A program made the translations under genes and the position numbers. A model generated the notes under the pieces. That model was not told the DNA's origin and did not search any database. It was given only the letters and a program-made list of their open reading frames with translations. Shown here in pieces: positions 1 through 8,502 of a stretch of 64,000 nt of DNA (position 1 is the stretch's first letter; each line of letters begins with the position of its first letter). Source of the stretch: Paenibacillus sp. (GTDB lineage Bacteria; Bacillota; Bacilli; Paenibacillales; Paenibacillaceae); NCBI GenBank assembly GCA_017512705.1, contig JAFWEX010000150.1, forward strand, positions 186,001 to 250,000, in the 5' to 3' direction.

Positions 1-312
1 GACGTTCTTCCCCTTGAACTGCATTTTGGCAAAAGCGTATGCAGCCATACTCGCTGTGATTAATTGACCAACTGTAGTCAAACCAGCTACGAGAAAGGTG
101 TTACCGATGAATCGTGCAATCGGTACAATGTCGAACACCTCGGCGAAGTTGGACAATTCAACAGCAGTCGGGATGATGTGCGGCGGATATGCACTTGCTT
201 CCTCAGGTGTCATGACAGCCATGAAGAAGGTATACATTACCGGATACAGTACCAATGCGGCACAGATCGTCAGCAGAACATAGAGCAACGTTTGGGTCCA
301 TTTTGCACTCAT
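1..312 (-). CDS. Carbohydrate ABC transporter permease, MalG type (C-terminus cut by window edge)
   Basis: Reading from an ATG at 312 towards position 1, the frame stays open for 104 codons and runs off the window. The visible protein has one N-terminal membrane segment (about residues 9-30), a periplasm-side loop with PEEASAYPP, and then a segment with NTFLVAG and AAYAFAKMQFKGK. This layout is typical of the second inner-membrane permease (MalG/UgpE/LacG) of CUT1 sugar importers. The ATG overlaps the stop of the upstream permease by four bases (ATGA), and AAGGAAAG lies 11 bases before it, so the two are co-translated. It should form the membrane channel with the neighbouring permease. The substrate cannot be read from the sequence, and the family's EAA motif lies beyond the edge. 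Confidence 0.88.
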   Translation of the reverse strand, partial: MSAKWTQTLLYVLLTICAALVLYPVMYTFFMAVMTPEEASAYPPHIIPTAVELSNFAEVFDIVPIARFIGNTFLVAGLTTVGQLITASMAAYAFAKMQFKGKNV

Positions 313-1274
313 TGGTAATGCACTTTCCTTTCTACCCATTTGAACTGAAGCAGGGTCAATAGCATAATAACTGCGAACAGAATTAAGGCTTGCGCACTGC
401 CTGTCCCGAAACGGAAGTTAACAAATGCTTCCTGGTAGATGGAATACACAAATACATTTGTGCTGTCCATCGGCCCCCCACGGGTGAGAATGTTGATCTG
501 ACCAAAGGATTGAAACGCACCGATGATGGATACGACCGTCACAAAAAACAAAGTTGGTGACAGCAGCGGCATGGAGATTTTACGAAAGGTTAGCAAGGGA
601 CCGGCACCGTCGATTTTGGCACTTTCATAGATCTCATCCGGGATGCCTTGCAGACCACTGGATAGAATAATGTAGTTGAAACCCAGATTCATCCAGATCG
701 TCATGATCGAAATTGAAATTAATGCCCAATCCGGGCTGGTCAACCACGGGATGGGATCAATGCCTATTTTGCCAAGCAGATAATTAAGCATCCCCAGCGT
801 CGGATGGAAGAGAAACTTCCAAATGACTGCTGACGAGCCAACCGATAATACAACGGGTAGTGAAAACACAAACTGGAACACACGCATTCCCTTGAAGCGA
901 TTATGGGTTAGAGCAGCCAGTATTAAAGCAGCGATAATTCCCGTTGGCACCGTAAACAGAACAAATAATAATGTCACTTTCATCCCTTGCATAAACAAAC
1001 CTGACTGAAACACGGCTTTGAAGTTATCCAGCCCTACGTAAGCCGCAATCTGTCCTGTCGGATCGGTAGAATGCAGACTCAAGTACACCGATTTAAACAT
1101 CGGGTAGAACAGAAACACAGCAAATAATAGTAGCGATGGTGCCAGAAAACCATAGGCCAGCAGGTTCTCCCTCATACGCTGTAACCGCAGTGAAGTTGTC
1201 CTTTGTTTGCGTGTACTTGAGGTTATACGCTGTTTTACGGCAGGCAAGCTGATCTGGTTATCAAGATCACTCAT
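309..1274 (-). CDS. Carbohydrate ABC transporter permease, MalF/UgpA type
   Basis: A 321-residue integral membrane protein with about six membrane spans, starting at YGFLAPSLLLFAVFLFYPM. It carries the family's EAA-like loop near the C-terminus (DEIYESAKIDGAGPLLTFRKISMPLL), where the ATPase docks. It is one half of the transmembrane pore of a CUT1 sugar importer, with the MalG-type gene overlapping its end. I start it at the ATG at 1274 because GGAGGAAG sits about ten bases upstream; an in-frame ORF reaches 1313 but runs through a tandem repeat. No binding-protein gene precedes it: the upstream 405 bases lead straight to kimA, so the solute-binding protein is probably beyond the left edge or elsewhere. 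Substrate unknown. Confidence 0.93.
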   Translation of the reverse strand: MSDLDNQISLPAVKQRITSSTRKQRTTSLRLQRMRENLLAYGFLAPSLLLFAVFLFYPMFKSVYLSLHSTDPTGQIAAYVGLDNFKAVFQSGLFMQGMKVTLLFVLFTVPTGIIAALILAALTHNRFKGMRVFQFVFSLPVVLSVGSSAVIWKFLFHPTLGMLNYLLGKIGIDPIPWLTSPDWALISISIMTIWMNLGFNYIILSSGLQGIPDEIYESAKIDGAGPLLTFRKISMPLLSPTLFFVTVVSIIGAFQSFGQINILTRGGPMDSTNVFVYSIYQEAFVNFRFGTGSAQALILFAVIMLLTLLQFKWVERKVHYQ

Positions 1275-1289
1275 CTGAAGTTCTTCCTC

Positions 1290-1341
1290 CTTGATTGCAC
1301 TTCTTGATTGCACTTCCTGAAATTACTTCTTGATTACACTT
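1290..1341 (-). repeat. Four tandem 13-bp units just upstream of the permease ribosome-binding site
   Basis: On the minus strand four 13-base units abut one another: AAGTGTAATCAAG, AAGTAATTTCAGG, AAGTGCAATCAAG, AAGTGCAATCAAG. The last runs directly into the GGAGGAAG Shine-Dalgarno of the permease gene. Two units are identical, one differs at a single base and one is diverged. The rest of the 1275-1679 gap holds a probable kimA terminator and no gene I can support. Confidence 0.8.
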
Positions 1342-1510
1342 TCGGCGTAAGAGTTCGGAGATGACCGCAGCTCATACCCACGAACTCTAGTTTAATTTTC
1401 TAATGTCACGGCAAAATGGAACTTGTATCAAATTAAAGTTAATCCTTACCTGACCATTTTACATAAATTAACACAGACCAGATCCATTGTTTCAACCTTC
1501 ACAAATACGC

Positions 1511-1554
1511 AAAAAACCGCGAGGGTTCTCCAATCTGGACTTTCCCCTACGGTT
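1511..1554 (-). terminator. Probable intrinsic terminator of kimA
   Basis: On the minus strand an interrupted hairpin (AACCG and GGG pairing with CCC and CGGTT, plus an inner TCC/GGA pairing) is followed by TTTTTTG. It lies about 130 bases past the kimA stop. The stem is imperfect. Confidence 0.5.
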
Positions 1555-1679
1555 AGTTGTGTAAATGCGATATTAAATATAAATCGTATGATGACCATTC
1601 TCGTTTTACAATGATCAGCTATTCGAATGCATTCATTTGCACCTATGAACCATTGATCGGTTAGGAAACGTTCTTTCTA

Positions 1680-3503
1680 TTATCGATTAAGATGGTATGG
1701 TACAGTCGTAACAATAACGTCTTTATAGTTAATCAGATAGGCCCGAATCATAAAACTGGTCTGGTTGTGAAGTACATTTTGCCACCAGTGCTTCGTAATA
1801 AATTGGGGTATCAGGATCGTAATATGATCTGTATCAGCTATTTTCCATTCAACAGTATCAATGAATTTCTTCAGTGGCCCCATAATACTGCGGTACCTAG
1901 ATTTGATGACGACCAGACGTACACCGGGATTCCATTCCTCCCACTTCTGCTCCATCTTGCGAATGGCCTCATCGTCAAAGCCGATATACAATGCTACCAC
2001 ATGATCAGACATCGTTTGGGCGTAACTGATGGTATTCATCACTACCCGAGTAATACCGGCTACGGGAATGACGATCGTATTGCCTTTCTTCGCGGGTTTA
2101 TCCACCTGAATATCAATTCGCAGTTCATCGGCGATGTTGCAATAATGGCTGCGAATACGCATGAACACATAGACCACAAGTGGCAAAAAGATAAAGATCA
2201 CCCAGGTCTGCGTGAACTTCGTAAAAATAAAAATCAGCGTAATGGATAATGTTGTAAGCATACCGATGGTATTCACCAGCAGCTTGCTCTTCCAGCCGGA
2301 CGGCTTGATTTTGATCCAGCGAATCATCATGCCAAGCTGAGACAGAGTGAACGGAATGAACACCCCCACCGCGTAGAGCGGAATCAGGCTCCCAGTATCC
2401 CCCTTAAATCCCACGACTAACAGTGCAGACATAACGCTGAGAAAAATAATTCCGTTGGAGAAGCCCAGCCGATCTCCTCGCACCATAAACATATGTGGCA
2501 TATATTTATCTTTTGCCATCATGAAGGATAGCAGTGGAAACGCCGAGTATGCTGTATTCGCCGCCAAGAACAAGATCAATGCCGTTACACCCTGGATGAT
2601 AAAATACATCCATCCTCTGCCAAAGGTTGCTTCGGCAATCTGCGAAATGACCGTAGCTTTTGGATCAGGCTGGATACCGTAGCCAAAGGCTAATAACGTG
2701 ATACCAATGAACATGGCTCCGAGAATACATCCCATGAGTAACAATGTCCCAGCAGCATTTTTCTCCGCAGGCTGCTTGAAGTTCGGAATCGCGTTGCTTA
2801 CCGCCTCTACCCCGGTTAGCGCCGAGCAGCCGGAGCTGAACGCTTTCAGTAGCAGGAAGATACTCACATGGGACAGACTTGTTCCGAACTCCGGCGCTGC
2901 AGCATGTATACCACCTATCAAAAATTTGATGCCACCGGAAATAATAAGAATGGCAATCGAAAAGATAAACAGATATATAGGGATCGCCAGAACCGAAGCC
3001 GACTCTGTAACCCCCCGCAAATTCATAACCGTCAGAAAGAGAATCATAATAAGTGCGATAACGACACTATAGTCATGCAATACAGGGAAAGCAGAGGTGA
3101 TCGCATCTGTACCCGCGGACGAACTTACAGCCACGGTGAGAATATAATCGACCAGCAATGAACCTCCGGCAATCAGACTAGGAGTTGTACCGAGGTTATC
3201 CTTGGCTACAATATAGGCGCCACCCCCTGTAGGATAAGCAAATATGGTCTGGCGATATGAGAAAATTAAAATGACGAGCAATCCCAGTACAGCGATCGAA
3301 ATCGGGACCGAGTACCATAGCGCAGCAAATCCGGCAGCAATCAGCACAAGCAAAATCTGTTCCGTACCGTAGGCGACAGAGGATAAAGCATCGGAGGACA
3401 GGATGGCGAGTGCCTTCCATTTCCCCAATTTTTCTGCATCCAATTCAGCCGACTTCATGGGCTTGCCAATTAATATTCTCTTCATTTTGCCAAGCATGAT
3501 CAT
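1680..3503 (-). CDS. kimA: KimA/YdaO-type high-affinity potassium importer (APC superfamily)
   Basis: A protein of 607 residues, the same length I recall for B. subtilis KimA. The N-terminal half opens with GKPMKSAELDAEKLGKWKALA and the signature SSDALSSVAYGTEQ, followed by about 12 membrane spans to about residue 460. A soluble cytosolic domain (about 465-607) matches the KimA architecture, in which that domain binds c-di-AMP. The expected role is proton-coupled K+ uptake at low external potassium. Two starts lie two codons apart (3503 and 3497) behind GGAAGGAAG. The gene is monocistronic, with its own sigma-A promoter and a flanking terminator. The transcript leader is only about 50 bases, so the c-di-AMP (ydaO) riboswitch that precedes many homologues cannot be present. 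Family assignment is strong; transport specificity is inferred. Confidence 0.88.
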   Translation of the reverse strand: MIMLGKMKRILIGKPMKSAELDAEKLGKWKALAILSSDALSSVAYGTEQILLVLIAAGFAALWYSVPISIAVLGLLVILIFSYRQTIFAYPTGGGAYIVAKDNLGTTPSLIAGGSLLVDYILTVAVSSSAGTDAITSAFPVLHDYSVVIALIMILFLTVMNLRGVTESASVLAIPIYLFIFSIAILIISGGIKFLIGGIHAAAPEFGTSLSHVSIFLLLKAFSSGCSALTGVEAVSNAIPNFKQPAEKNAAGTLLLMGCILGAMFIGITLLAFGYGIQPDPKATVISQIAEATFGRGWMYFIIQGVTALILFLAANTAYSAFPLLSFMMAKDKYMPHMFMVRGDRLGFSNGIIFLSVMSALLVVGFKGDTGSLIPLYAVGVFIPFTLSQLGMMIRWIKIKPSGWKSKLLVNTIGMLTTLSITLIFIFTKFTQTWVIFIFLPLVVYVFMRIRSHYCNIADELRIDIQVDKPAKKGNTIVIPVAGITRVVMNTISYAQTMSDHVVALYIGFDDEAIRKMEQKWEEWNPGVRLVVIKSRYRSIMGPLKKFIDTVEWKIADTDHITILIPQFITKHWWQNVLHNQTSFMIRAYLINYKDVIVTTVPYHLNR

Positions 3504-3560
3504 AACTTCCTTCCATCTCTTATCTGTAAATTATTTTCTTTTTATCTGTGAAGCATTGTT

Positions 3561-3589
3561 ATTATGCAAAATCGCAGAGCCCTTGACAA
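3561..3589 (-). promoter_or_regulatory. Sigma-A promoter of kimA
   Basis: Minus strand TTGTCA at 3584-3589, 17-base spacer, CATAAT at 3561-3566. This predicts a transcript start near 3553 and a leader of about 50 bases. Confidence 0.72.
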
Positions 3590-3713
3590 TATGTCATTTC
3601 ACCCGAAAATCGCCAGCGCGTGATAATGCATTCTACAATTCAATAATCGATAACAAAGCCTTTCTTACTCAGCAAATTGAACGTATTTGAGCTAAATTGG
3701 CGGTTGTTTGCCT

Positions 3714-3750
3714 GAAAAAGGAAAAAACCTTCGGCTCAGAGAACCAAAGG
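3714..3750 (-). terminator. Intrinsic terminator of rhaD
   Basis: On the minus strand a ten-base-pair stem (CCTTTGGTTC with GAGCCGAAGG, loop TCT) is followed by TTTTTTCCTTTTT. It lies about 80 bases past the rhaD stop. Confidence 0.88.
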
Positions 3751-3832
3751 CGGTCATTACTATTTCATTCGGGTAGCTATATATATCAAAAATGTTATAT
3801 CGAAGTGATGTGAAGTTTGTATACAACTAACT

Positions 3833-4684
3833 TTATATGATACCGGGGCGCGGCGTTACACCGAATTGCTCTGTAAGTGCACGCAGCTGTTCATCTGTAA
3901 TCCGCTGACGAATATCGTGACCCGCAACCAGCATATACACTTGTGCCGCTTTCTCAATCGTCTCAATGAGACCAAATGCTTCATCGATCGTCGTGCCTGT
4001 TCCGAATATGCCATGCTGCGGCCAGATTACCGCATGGTATTCTTGCATTTTCTCTGCGGTTGCACGGCCAATCTCATTCGATCCAGGTATCATCCAAGGA
4101 ACGATACCGACACCGTCTGGAAAAACCACAACACATTCGGTGCACATCTGCCAAAGTGTCTTGGTAAACTTGGCCTCATCCAGCTCGTGGATGAAGGTCA
4201 TAGCAAGTAGATGTGTCGCGTGGTTGTGCATGACAACCCGGTGACTCGGGTCTTTTTTCAACCGTTCCACATGGCTCATAAAATGGGTTGGCAGTTCACT
4301 TGTCGGGTTCGCGTTGCCTCTCAGACCCCATAGTACCTCAAGCTCCTGTCCATCCGCCGATACACGAAGTACACCCAGATTGCCTTCCGGGTCTGCCAGC
4401 ACGTTTTTGAAATATTTGCCCGATGCCGTAACGATAAAATACTGTCCTGCTAATTCTTTCACAGAGAAGGCAGGTTTCAGGTTACGGATCACCTGATGGA
4501 TATCGATGTACGGTGCAACCTCCTCCTCATTCAGCAGATAACTCACATTGCCGCCATTGCGCTCATCCCAGCCATTCTTCCACATATGTTGTGTAATCTC
4601 TGCCATCTCGCGTACAAATGGAATATGAAAACCGGCAGATGGAGATTGAAGTCTCTCACGTTCAGTATGAAGGGGCACGTTCAT
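3833..4684 (-). CDS. rhaD: Rhamnulose-1-phosphate aldolase
   Basis: A 283-residue class II (zinc) aldolase of the RhaD/FucA/AraD family that splits L-rhamnulose 1-phosphate into dihydroxyacetone phosphate and L-lactaldehyde. The predicted zinc ligands are visible: E130 in SELPTH, H153 and H155 in VMHNH, and H224 in WPQHG. Their spacing matches E. coli RhaD (E117, H141, H143, H212, from memory). The nucleotide-like phosphate site GGNVS is at 44-48. The start has AGAGGATCAAC before ATG. It stands alone with its own promoter and terminator and no rhaA, rhaB or rhaM next to it, so the rest of rhamnose catabolism must be elsewhere. An A-rich upstream stretch may hold operator sites. Confidence 0.93.
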   Translation of the reverse strand: MNVPLHTERERLQSPSAGFHIPFVREMAEITQHMWKNGWDERNGGNVSYLLNEEEVAPYIDIHQVIRNLKPAFSVKELAGQYFIVTASGKYFKNVLADPEGNLGVLRVSADGQELEVLWGLRGNANPTSELPTHFMSHVERLKKDPSHRVVMHNHATHLLAMTFIHELDEAKFTKTLWQMCTECVVVFPDGVGIVPWMIPGSNEIGRATAEKMQEYHAVIWPQHGIFGTGTTIDEAFGLIETIEKAAQVYMLVAGHDIRQRITDEQLRALTEQFGVTPRPGII

Positions 4685-4754
4685 GTTGATCCTCTCCTAT
4701 ATTCAACTTTAAATAAGTGTGGCTTAACATAAGTACGTTCCTTTTTTCACATTT

Positions 4755-4784
4755 ATTATATCTTTGTTTTATACTGTTAGTCAA
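4755..4784 (-). promoter_or_regulatory. Sigma-A promoter of rhaD
   Basis: Minus strand TTGACT at 4779-4784, 18-base spacer, perfect TATAAT at 4755-4760, about 70 bases before the rhaD ATG. Confidence 0.85.
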
Positions 4785-4796
4785 CACAAATCACAG

Positions 4797-4845
4797 ATAT
4801 TATTTTTATTTATTTTTGTTTATGTTTGTTTTCGTTTTAAAAAAG
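4797..4845 (-). promoter_or_regulatory. A-rich AAACA-repeat tract upstream of the rhaD promoter
   Basis: Read on the minus strand, the 50 bases before the -35 box repeat AAACAAACA, AAACAAAAA and TAAATAAA. DeoR-family repressors of sugar genes often bind A-rich direct repeats of this sort, so this could be an operator. It could also be an UP-like element or simple low complexity. Confidence 0.3.
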
Positions 4846-4848
4846 AGC

Positions 4849-4879
4849 AAAAAAAATACCCCGCCGTTATCCGGCAGGG
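4849..4879 (-). terminator. Intrinsic terminator downstream of the frameshifted acetyltransferase
   Basis: Minus strand CCCTGCCG, loop GATAA, CGGCGGGG (8 pairs), then TATTTTTTTT. The 216 bases between it and the acetyltransferase stop hold no gene I can support. Confidence 0.85.
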
Positions 4880-5095
4880 TCAGTTAAACAATATATTTTA
4901 ACACGAGAAGGGGTTTACATGAGTTATCTTATCTCTTTTACCTTAATAGAAGCTGAAAGCGAAATAAAAATAGCATAAAAACGTGGACTTTACGTTACGT
5001 CATGTCACGTTACAGTATGTATGGTGTGACTTTCAATTTATAGTGAACAATCTAGGCATGCGTTCAATACTCCAACGCCTCTCCCAGATTTCACT

Positions 5096-5631
5096 TTAAT
5101 GAGTACTGTTTTTTCGTAAAGTATAGAAAGGCTGCATCGTACCTGTGGCCTGATCCCTCCGCTCATCCGTGTGCTCAAAACCCAATTGGATCAAAATATG
5201 ACACGTTGCTTGATCATCAGGATGATGAGCTGCAACCAGAGCCGATACCTCTAATTGCTCAAAAGCATAGTCAACAGCAGCCTGCGCTGCTTCCTGTGCA
5301 TAGCCTTGTCCCCAGTGATCCCGAGTCAGCAAAAAACCGAGTTCATAGATATTCTTATCCGGTTCATATGTACACAGGCCACAGCAGCCAACAAATACGT
5401 CTGTATCTTTCTCAAAAAGAGCCCAGTACTGCACACCTTCCTGTTTCTCCCGCTCAATTTCTTGGGCTAACCTCGCCTCTACTTCCTCTTCACTCAGCAC
5501 ATCACTGTTGCTAATCCAGCGGGTCACCTCATGATCACCCCAGATGCAAATGCAAGTGCATGATCTTCTTCGTCCCAGGTCCTAAATAGAAGTCGCTCTG
5601 TCTCCAATACGATCGTTCGTCTACTTTTCAT
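5096..5631 (-). pseudogene. GNAT-family N-acetyltransferase (RimJ/RimL type) split by a one-base frameshift
   Basis: An ATG at 5631 begins MKSRRTIVLETERLLFRTW, a standard RimJ/RimL N-terminus, but this frame stops at TGA 5524-5526. The rest of the protein lies in another frame from about 5545 to 5096: WGDHEVTRWISNSD, then the acetyl-CoA site region LTRDHWGQGYAQEA and a C-terminus ending FYTLRKNSTH. One extra base near 5545 (GCATCTGG read as GCA ATC TGG) would restore one protein of about 178 residues. The original function would be acetylation of a small molecule or protein N-terminus; substrate unknown. A sequencing error in a homopolymer (AA read as A) is an equally good explanation. Confidence 0.78.
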
Positions 5632-5765
5632 GATCAATCAACCTCCCGATTCTCAAGCACGATCTCAACATACGGTTATACTATTCAATTAATCGTACTT
5701 AGCCTCAGGTAAACTCTTTAAGTCTACATTTATGTATCTTCTCGTGAACGAAACGGAAACGAAAT

Positions 5766-5800
5766 TAAAAAATAACCCCCGCCGACAATGTCGGCAGAGG
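5766..5800 (-). terminator. Intrinsic terminator of the DinB-like gene
   Basis: Minus strand 11-pair stem (CCTCTGCCGAC with GTCGGCGGGGG, loop ATT) followed by TTATTTTTTAATTT, just past the stop at 5829. Confidence 0.88.
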
Positions 5801-5828
5801 TTCAACCGTTCCACAATACTCCACGGAA

Positions 5829-6317
5829 CTAAGCATACAACATATAGAAGTTCAATTCATGACCCAACTGTTTGAGATAGTTATAGAGCTGTGAGCGGTG
5901 GTGGAACACATGCGTCAGCGTTTCGATCTGCCATTGTACTTGCACATGTCCATGCTCCGCATAGAAGGCTTTCGTAGAGCGATTCAGATAGTCCTCTTCG
6001 CTAAGACTTGTAATATAGGCTTTGTACGCCTCCAGATTACTCCACAATGTCTTTTCCAGTTGCTCGGTATCTAGATTACCCGATAAGCTGTTCTCTACCA
6101 GACTGACCTCAGCCTCATCTTTCTCCTGCATGATCGCAAGATCGGAAGCGGTAATCTGGATGAAATGATGCACCAGCTCAACCAGTGAGCGCATATTGTC
6201 CTGAGGGCGATATGTCCAGTCCTCTGAACGAATCAATCGAATTAGCGAAGCACCTGTGCGCACACCCGTTTCCAATTCCGTTAATAGATGTTCTCGAATT
6301 TGTAGAGTTCCACTCAT
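5829..6317 (-). CDS. DinB/YfiT-like four-helix metalloprotein
   Basis: A 162-residue protein with the DinB fold signature: a first histidine region VELVHHF (about residues 50-51) and the second motif HVFHHRSQL (about 135-142). Three histidines are expected to bind a divalent metal. Members include thiol-dependent S-transferases and many of unknown function; no substrate can be assigned here. I start it at the ATG at 6317 because AAAGGAG lies eight bases upstream; the frame extends to 6344 without a better signal. It is monocistronic with a strong terminator. The DinB name does not imply the DNA polymerase IV of the same name. Confidence 0.82.
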   Translation of the reverse strand: MSGTLQIREHLLTELETGVRTGASLIRLIRSEDWTYRPQDNMRSLVELVHHFIQITASDLAIMQEKDEAEVSLVENSLSGNLDTEQLEKTLWSNLEAYKAYITSLSEEDYLNRSTKAFYAEHGHVQVQWQIETLTHVFHHRSQLYNYLKQLGHELNFYMLYA

Positions 6318-6408
6318 GTTTATCGCTCCTTTGTCGTGAGTCATACTTAGAGTATAACAGGAGATGTTTCCATTTGATCCATTTTTTTTCGGACAACATC
6401 TATACCAT

Positions 6409-6436
6409 TTGAAGTTTTCAGGAAGAACATTATAAT
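6409..6436 (+). promoter_or_regulatory. Sigma-A promoter of the 6479-7225 membrane protein gene
   Basis: TTGAAG at 6409-6414, 16-base spacer, perfect TATAAT at 6431-6436, about 43 bases before the TTG start. Confidence 0.65.
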
Positions 6437-6478
6437 GAATGGATGCCCATGTAGTGACATGTATAGGAAGGTGAAAAA

Positions 6479-7225
6479 TTGCGATACCTATTGACCGCGC
6501 TCTTTATTCTTGGTTTGATTGTGTTCCTCGGATTTCTTGGCAGGATGATTCTATCCATGCGAAAACATCATAAAGTGTCGATAAGACATGTGTTCCTAAC
6601 GACGGCGAGCTTTGCCATTAGTGTAATCGGCATGTACGGCATGCTGGCTTTCCCTTCGGCAGATCCGCATTCTGGGACTGAACAAACAGCAGTTCACCGA
6701 TCAGACGATAACATAACAGACAATGACATAACAGACGAAAGCCTGCCCGCTCGATCCCAGAGTGAAGTTCTTAGCCTCAACCTGACCATCGATGAATTCA
6801 AAAACAGGTTTAATATCGCCGTGGGCAAATATCGACTGAACGGGTTGAGCATTACCCACTTGAACAGGATCGACCCTAAAGCCCAAGAGACGGGTTCTTT
6901 TGAATATGTATTCAATGAGGAATTACGGTTGGTTGGTGTCCTTAATGCAGATGAGCATGTACAAGAGATTAGGTTGTACCGAACTGGAGATACGACTGAA
7001 CCAACGGATGGAATGCAATTAACCGCAATCGCTGCTCTCATTCTTGCTACGGATAGTGAGTATACCTATAACGATGTACAAGATGTTATTCAAGAAATCG
7101 GTCTATTGGATCACGATGTGAATCAGCTTGATTTTGATGGAAAAACGGTTAGAAACGGATTAGAATACCGCTTCAGTATACAAGATCGAAATCACTCTAC
7201 TTTTGAAATAACAGCTGTGAAGTGA
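6479..7225 (+). CDS. Unknown membrane-anchored protein
   Basis: I do not recognise a family. The 248-residue product has two hydrophobic segments at about residues 3-24 and 38-58, a polar acidic linker (about 62-95) with a DNITDNDITDE direct repeat, and then a soluble domain of about 150 residues rich in charged and beta-prone stretches. The C-terminal part is therefore probably outside the cell, or inside if only one span is used. The start is TTG at 6479 with GGAAGGTG six bases upstream. It is the only rightward gene in this part of the window, lies between divergent and convergent neighbours, and has its own promoter. No catalytic motif is evident. Confidence 0.75.
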   Translation: MRYLLTALFILGLIVFLGFLGRMILSMRKHHKVSIRHVFLTTASFAISVIGMYGMLAFPSADPHSGTEQTAVHRSDDNITDNDITDESLPARSQSEVLSLNLTIDEFKNRFNIAVGKYRLNGLSITHLNRIDPKAQETGSFEYVFNEELRLVGVLNADEHVQEIRLYRTGDTTEPTDGMQLTAIAALILATDSEYTYNDVQDVIQEIGLLDHDVNQLDFDGKTVRNGLEYRFSIQDRNHSTFEITAVK

Positions 7226-7377
7226 ACCTCTTCTTCTATCTTTCTGATCTGTTCCTCCAATACATTTGACCTTATTTGGGTCGGTGTGTTGAAAGGGTGG
7301 GACAGAAAGATAGCACCCTTGGGTGGGATTTTGTCTCTATTGTGTGGAACTTAGGCACTATAGAAGTCATCTGAAAT

Positions 7378-8466
7378 TCATTTCTTCCCTATTTTAGTCT
7401 TCAGCGTAGCGATAATAAGGAGAAACAGCGGGACGATGAACTGAACAAAGATTGAATAGAACGGGAATCCCGTTACATTATAACGAGTCATCTCCATTGA
7501 ACTTGGTACCCCCCAAAAAGCAAATACCACAATCAAAATTCCTAATGGCCAGATGATTGGTCGATAATCGGAAAGGTTCAGCCATTGGGCAGTCGATAGT
7601 GTAGCTACATAAAAAAACACCGTCGTTTTTAAAAAGACGCCTGCAATCCAAATCCCCATGACGAACGTCTCCAGATTTTCGAAGAAACCAGCAATATTGG
7701 CATAGCGGGCGACATTCATTAGAGGATAGACTTTGTTTGCAGTCATTGTACCCAAGACAAAGAGGACGATCAGATTCACAACGACCAATGTTATCATCAC
7801 ACACATGACTGACAACATTCCATTTTTCATTCCTTTTTTCTGATCTGCCAAGTAAGGAAGCAAGAATGTCATCATAAAGAATTCAGCGAACCAGCCTGCT
7901 GGTGTAATTGCTCCTTTCAAAGAAGGTAACACTCCCTTCTCGAACATTGGCAGGATATTATAAGGTTTGAAGTCAGGTGCTAAGAATATGGCTAACATAA
8001 CGATTGGAAGAACAAAGAGCGGAAAAATTATTTGACCCACTCTCCCAATAACCTCCAGACCGCCATAAACACAAAATGCACAAACGAGCACCATAGTTGC
8101 AATGATGACGATCTCCGGAGTTTGGGGAAGGAAAGAGTTACTAATAAACATACTGTACATTCTTGTAATATCCCCGGTGCTTTCTGTGTAAAAGAGCAAC
8201 AGCAACAAACCAAACACTTTCCCCGGAATACGCCCAATGATTTTTGTACTATATTCAGTTACCGTTTGACCTGGAAAAGTCTTGTGCAATTGGACAGCAA
8301 TATAAACGGTCATAAACCCCACTACAGATGCTATGATGGGGGAAAACCAAAAATCATTATGGGCATATCTCGCAGTAATCGATGGAACTGAAAGAATCCC
8401 TGTAGCAATGATGGTAGGATATAGCATCAACAACATTTGCAAAGCTGAGATTTTTCCCTTTTCCAT
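7378..8466 (-). CDS. gerAB: Spore germinant receptor B subunit (GerAB/YndE family)
   Basis: A 362-residue APC-like transporter-fold protein with about ten membrane spans, from ISALQMLLMLYPTIIATGILSVP to FVQFIVPLFLLIIATL. It carries the GerAB hallmarks YTESTGDITRMYSMFI and PAGWFAEFFMM. In GerA-type receptors the B subunit binds the germinant in the spore inner membrane. I start it at the ATG at 8466, eight bases after AAAGGAG; an in-frame GTG at 8475 overlaps that Shine-Dalgarno. It is the last gene of an operon ordered A, C, D, B. The germinant cannot be predicted. Confidence 0.93.
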   Translation of the reverse strand: MEKGKISALQMLLMLYPTIIATGILSVPSITARYAHNDFWFSPIIASVVGFMTVYIAVQLHKTFPGQTVTEYSTKIIGRIPGKVFGLLLLLFYTESTGDITRMYSMFISNSFLPQTPEIVIIATMVLVCAFCVYGGLEVIGRVGQIIFPLFVLPIVMLAIFLAPDFKPYNILPMFEKGVLPSLKGAITPAGWFAEFFMMTFLLPYLADQKKGMKNGMLSVMCVMITLVVVNLIVLFVLGTMTANKVYPLMNVARYANIAGFFENLETFVMGIWIAGVFLKTTVFFYVATLSTAQWLNLSDYRPIIWPLGILIVVFAFWGVPSSMEMTRYNVTGFPFYSIFVQFIVPLFLLIIATLKTKIGKK

Positions 8467-8502
8467 GTTTGCCACTCCTTTGCGATTATCAATGAAAAGT
8501 GG

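Noticed and set aside
7226..7377. Terminator for the 6479-7225 gene (GCACCC/GGGTGG hairpin)
   Set aside because: Only five pairs with a two-base loop and a short ATTTTG tail; too weak to list.
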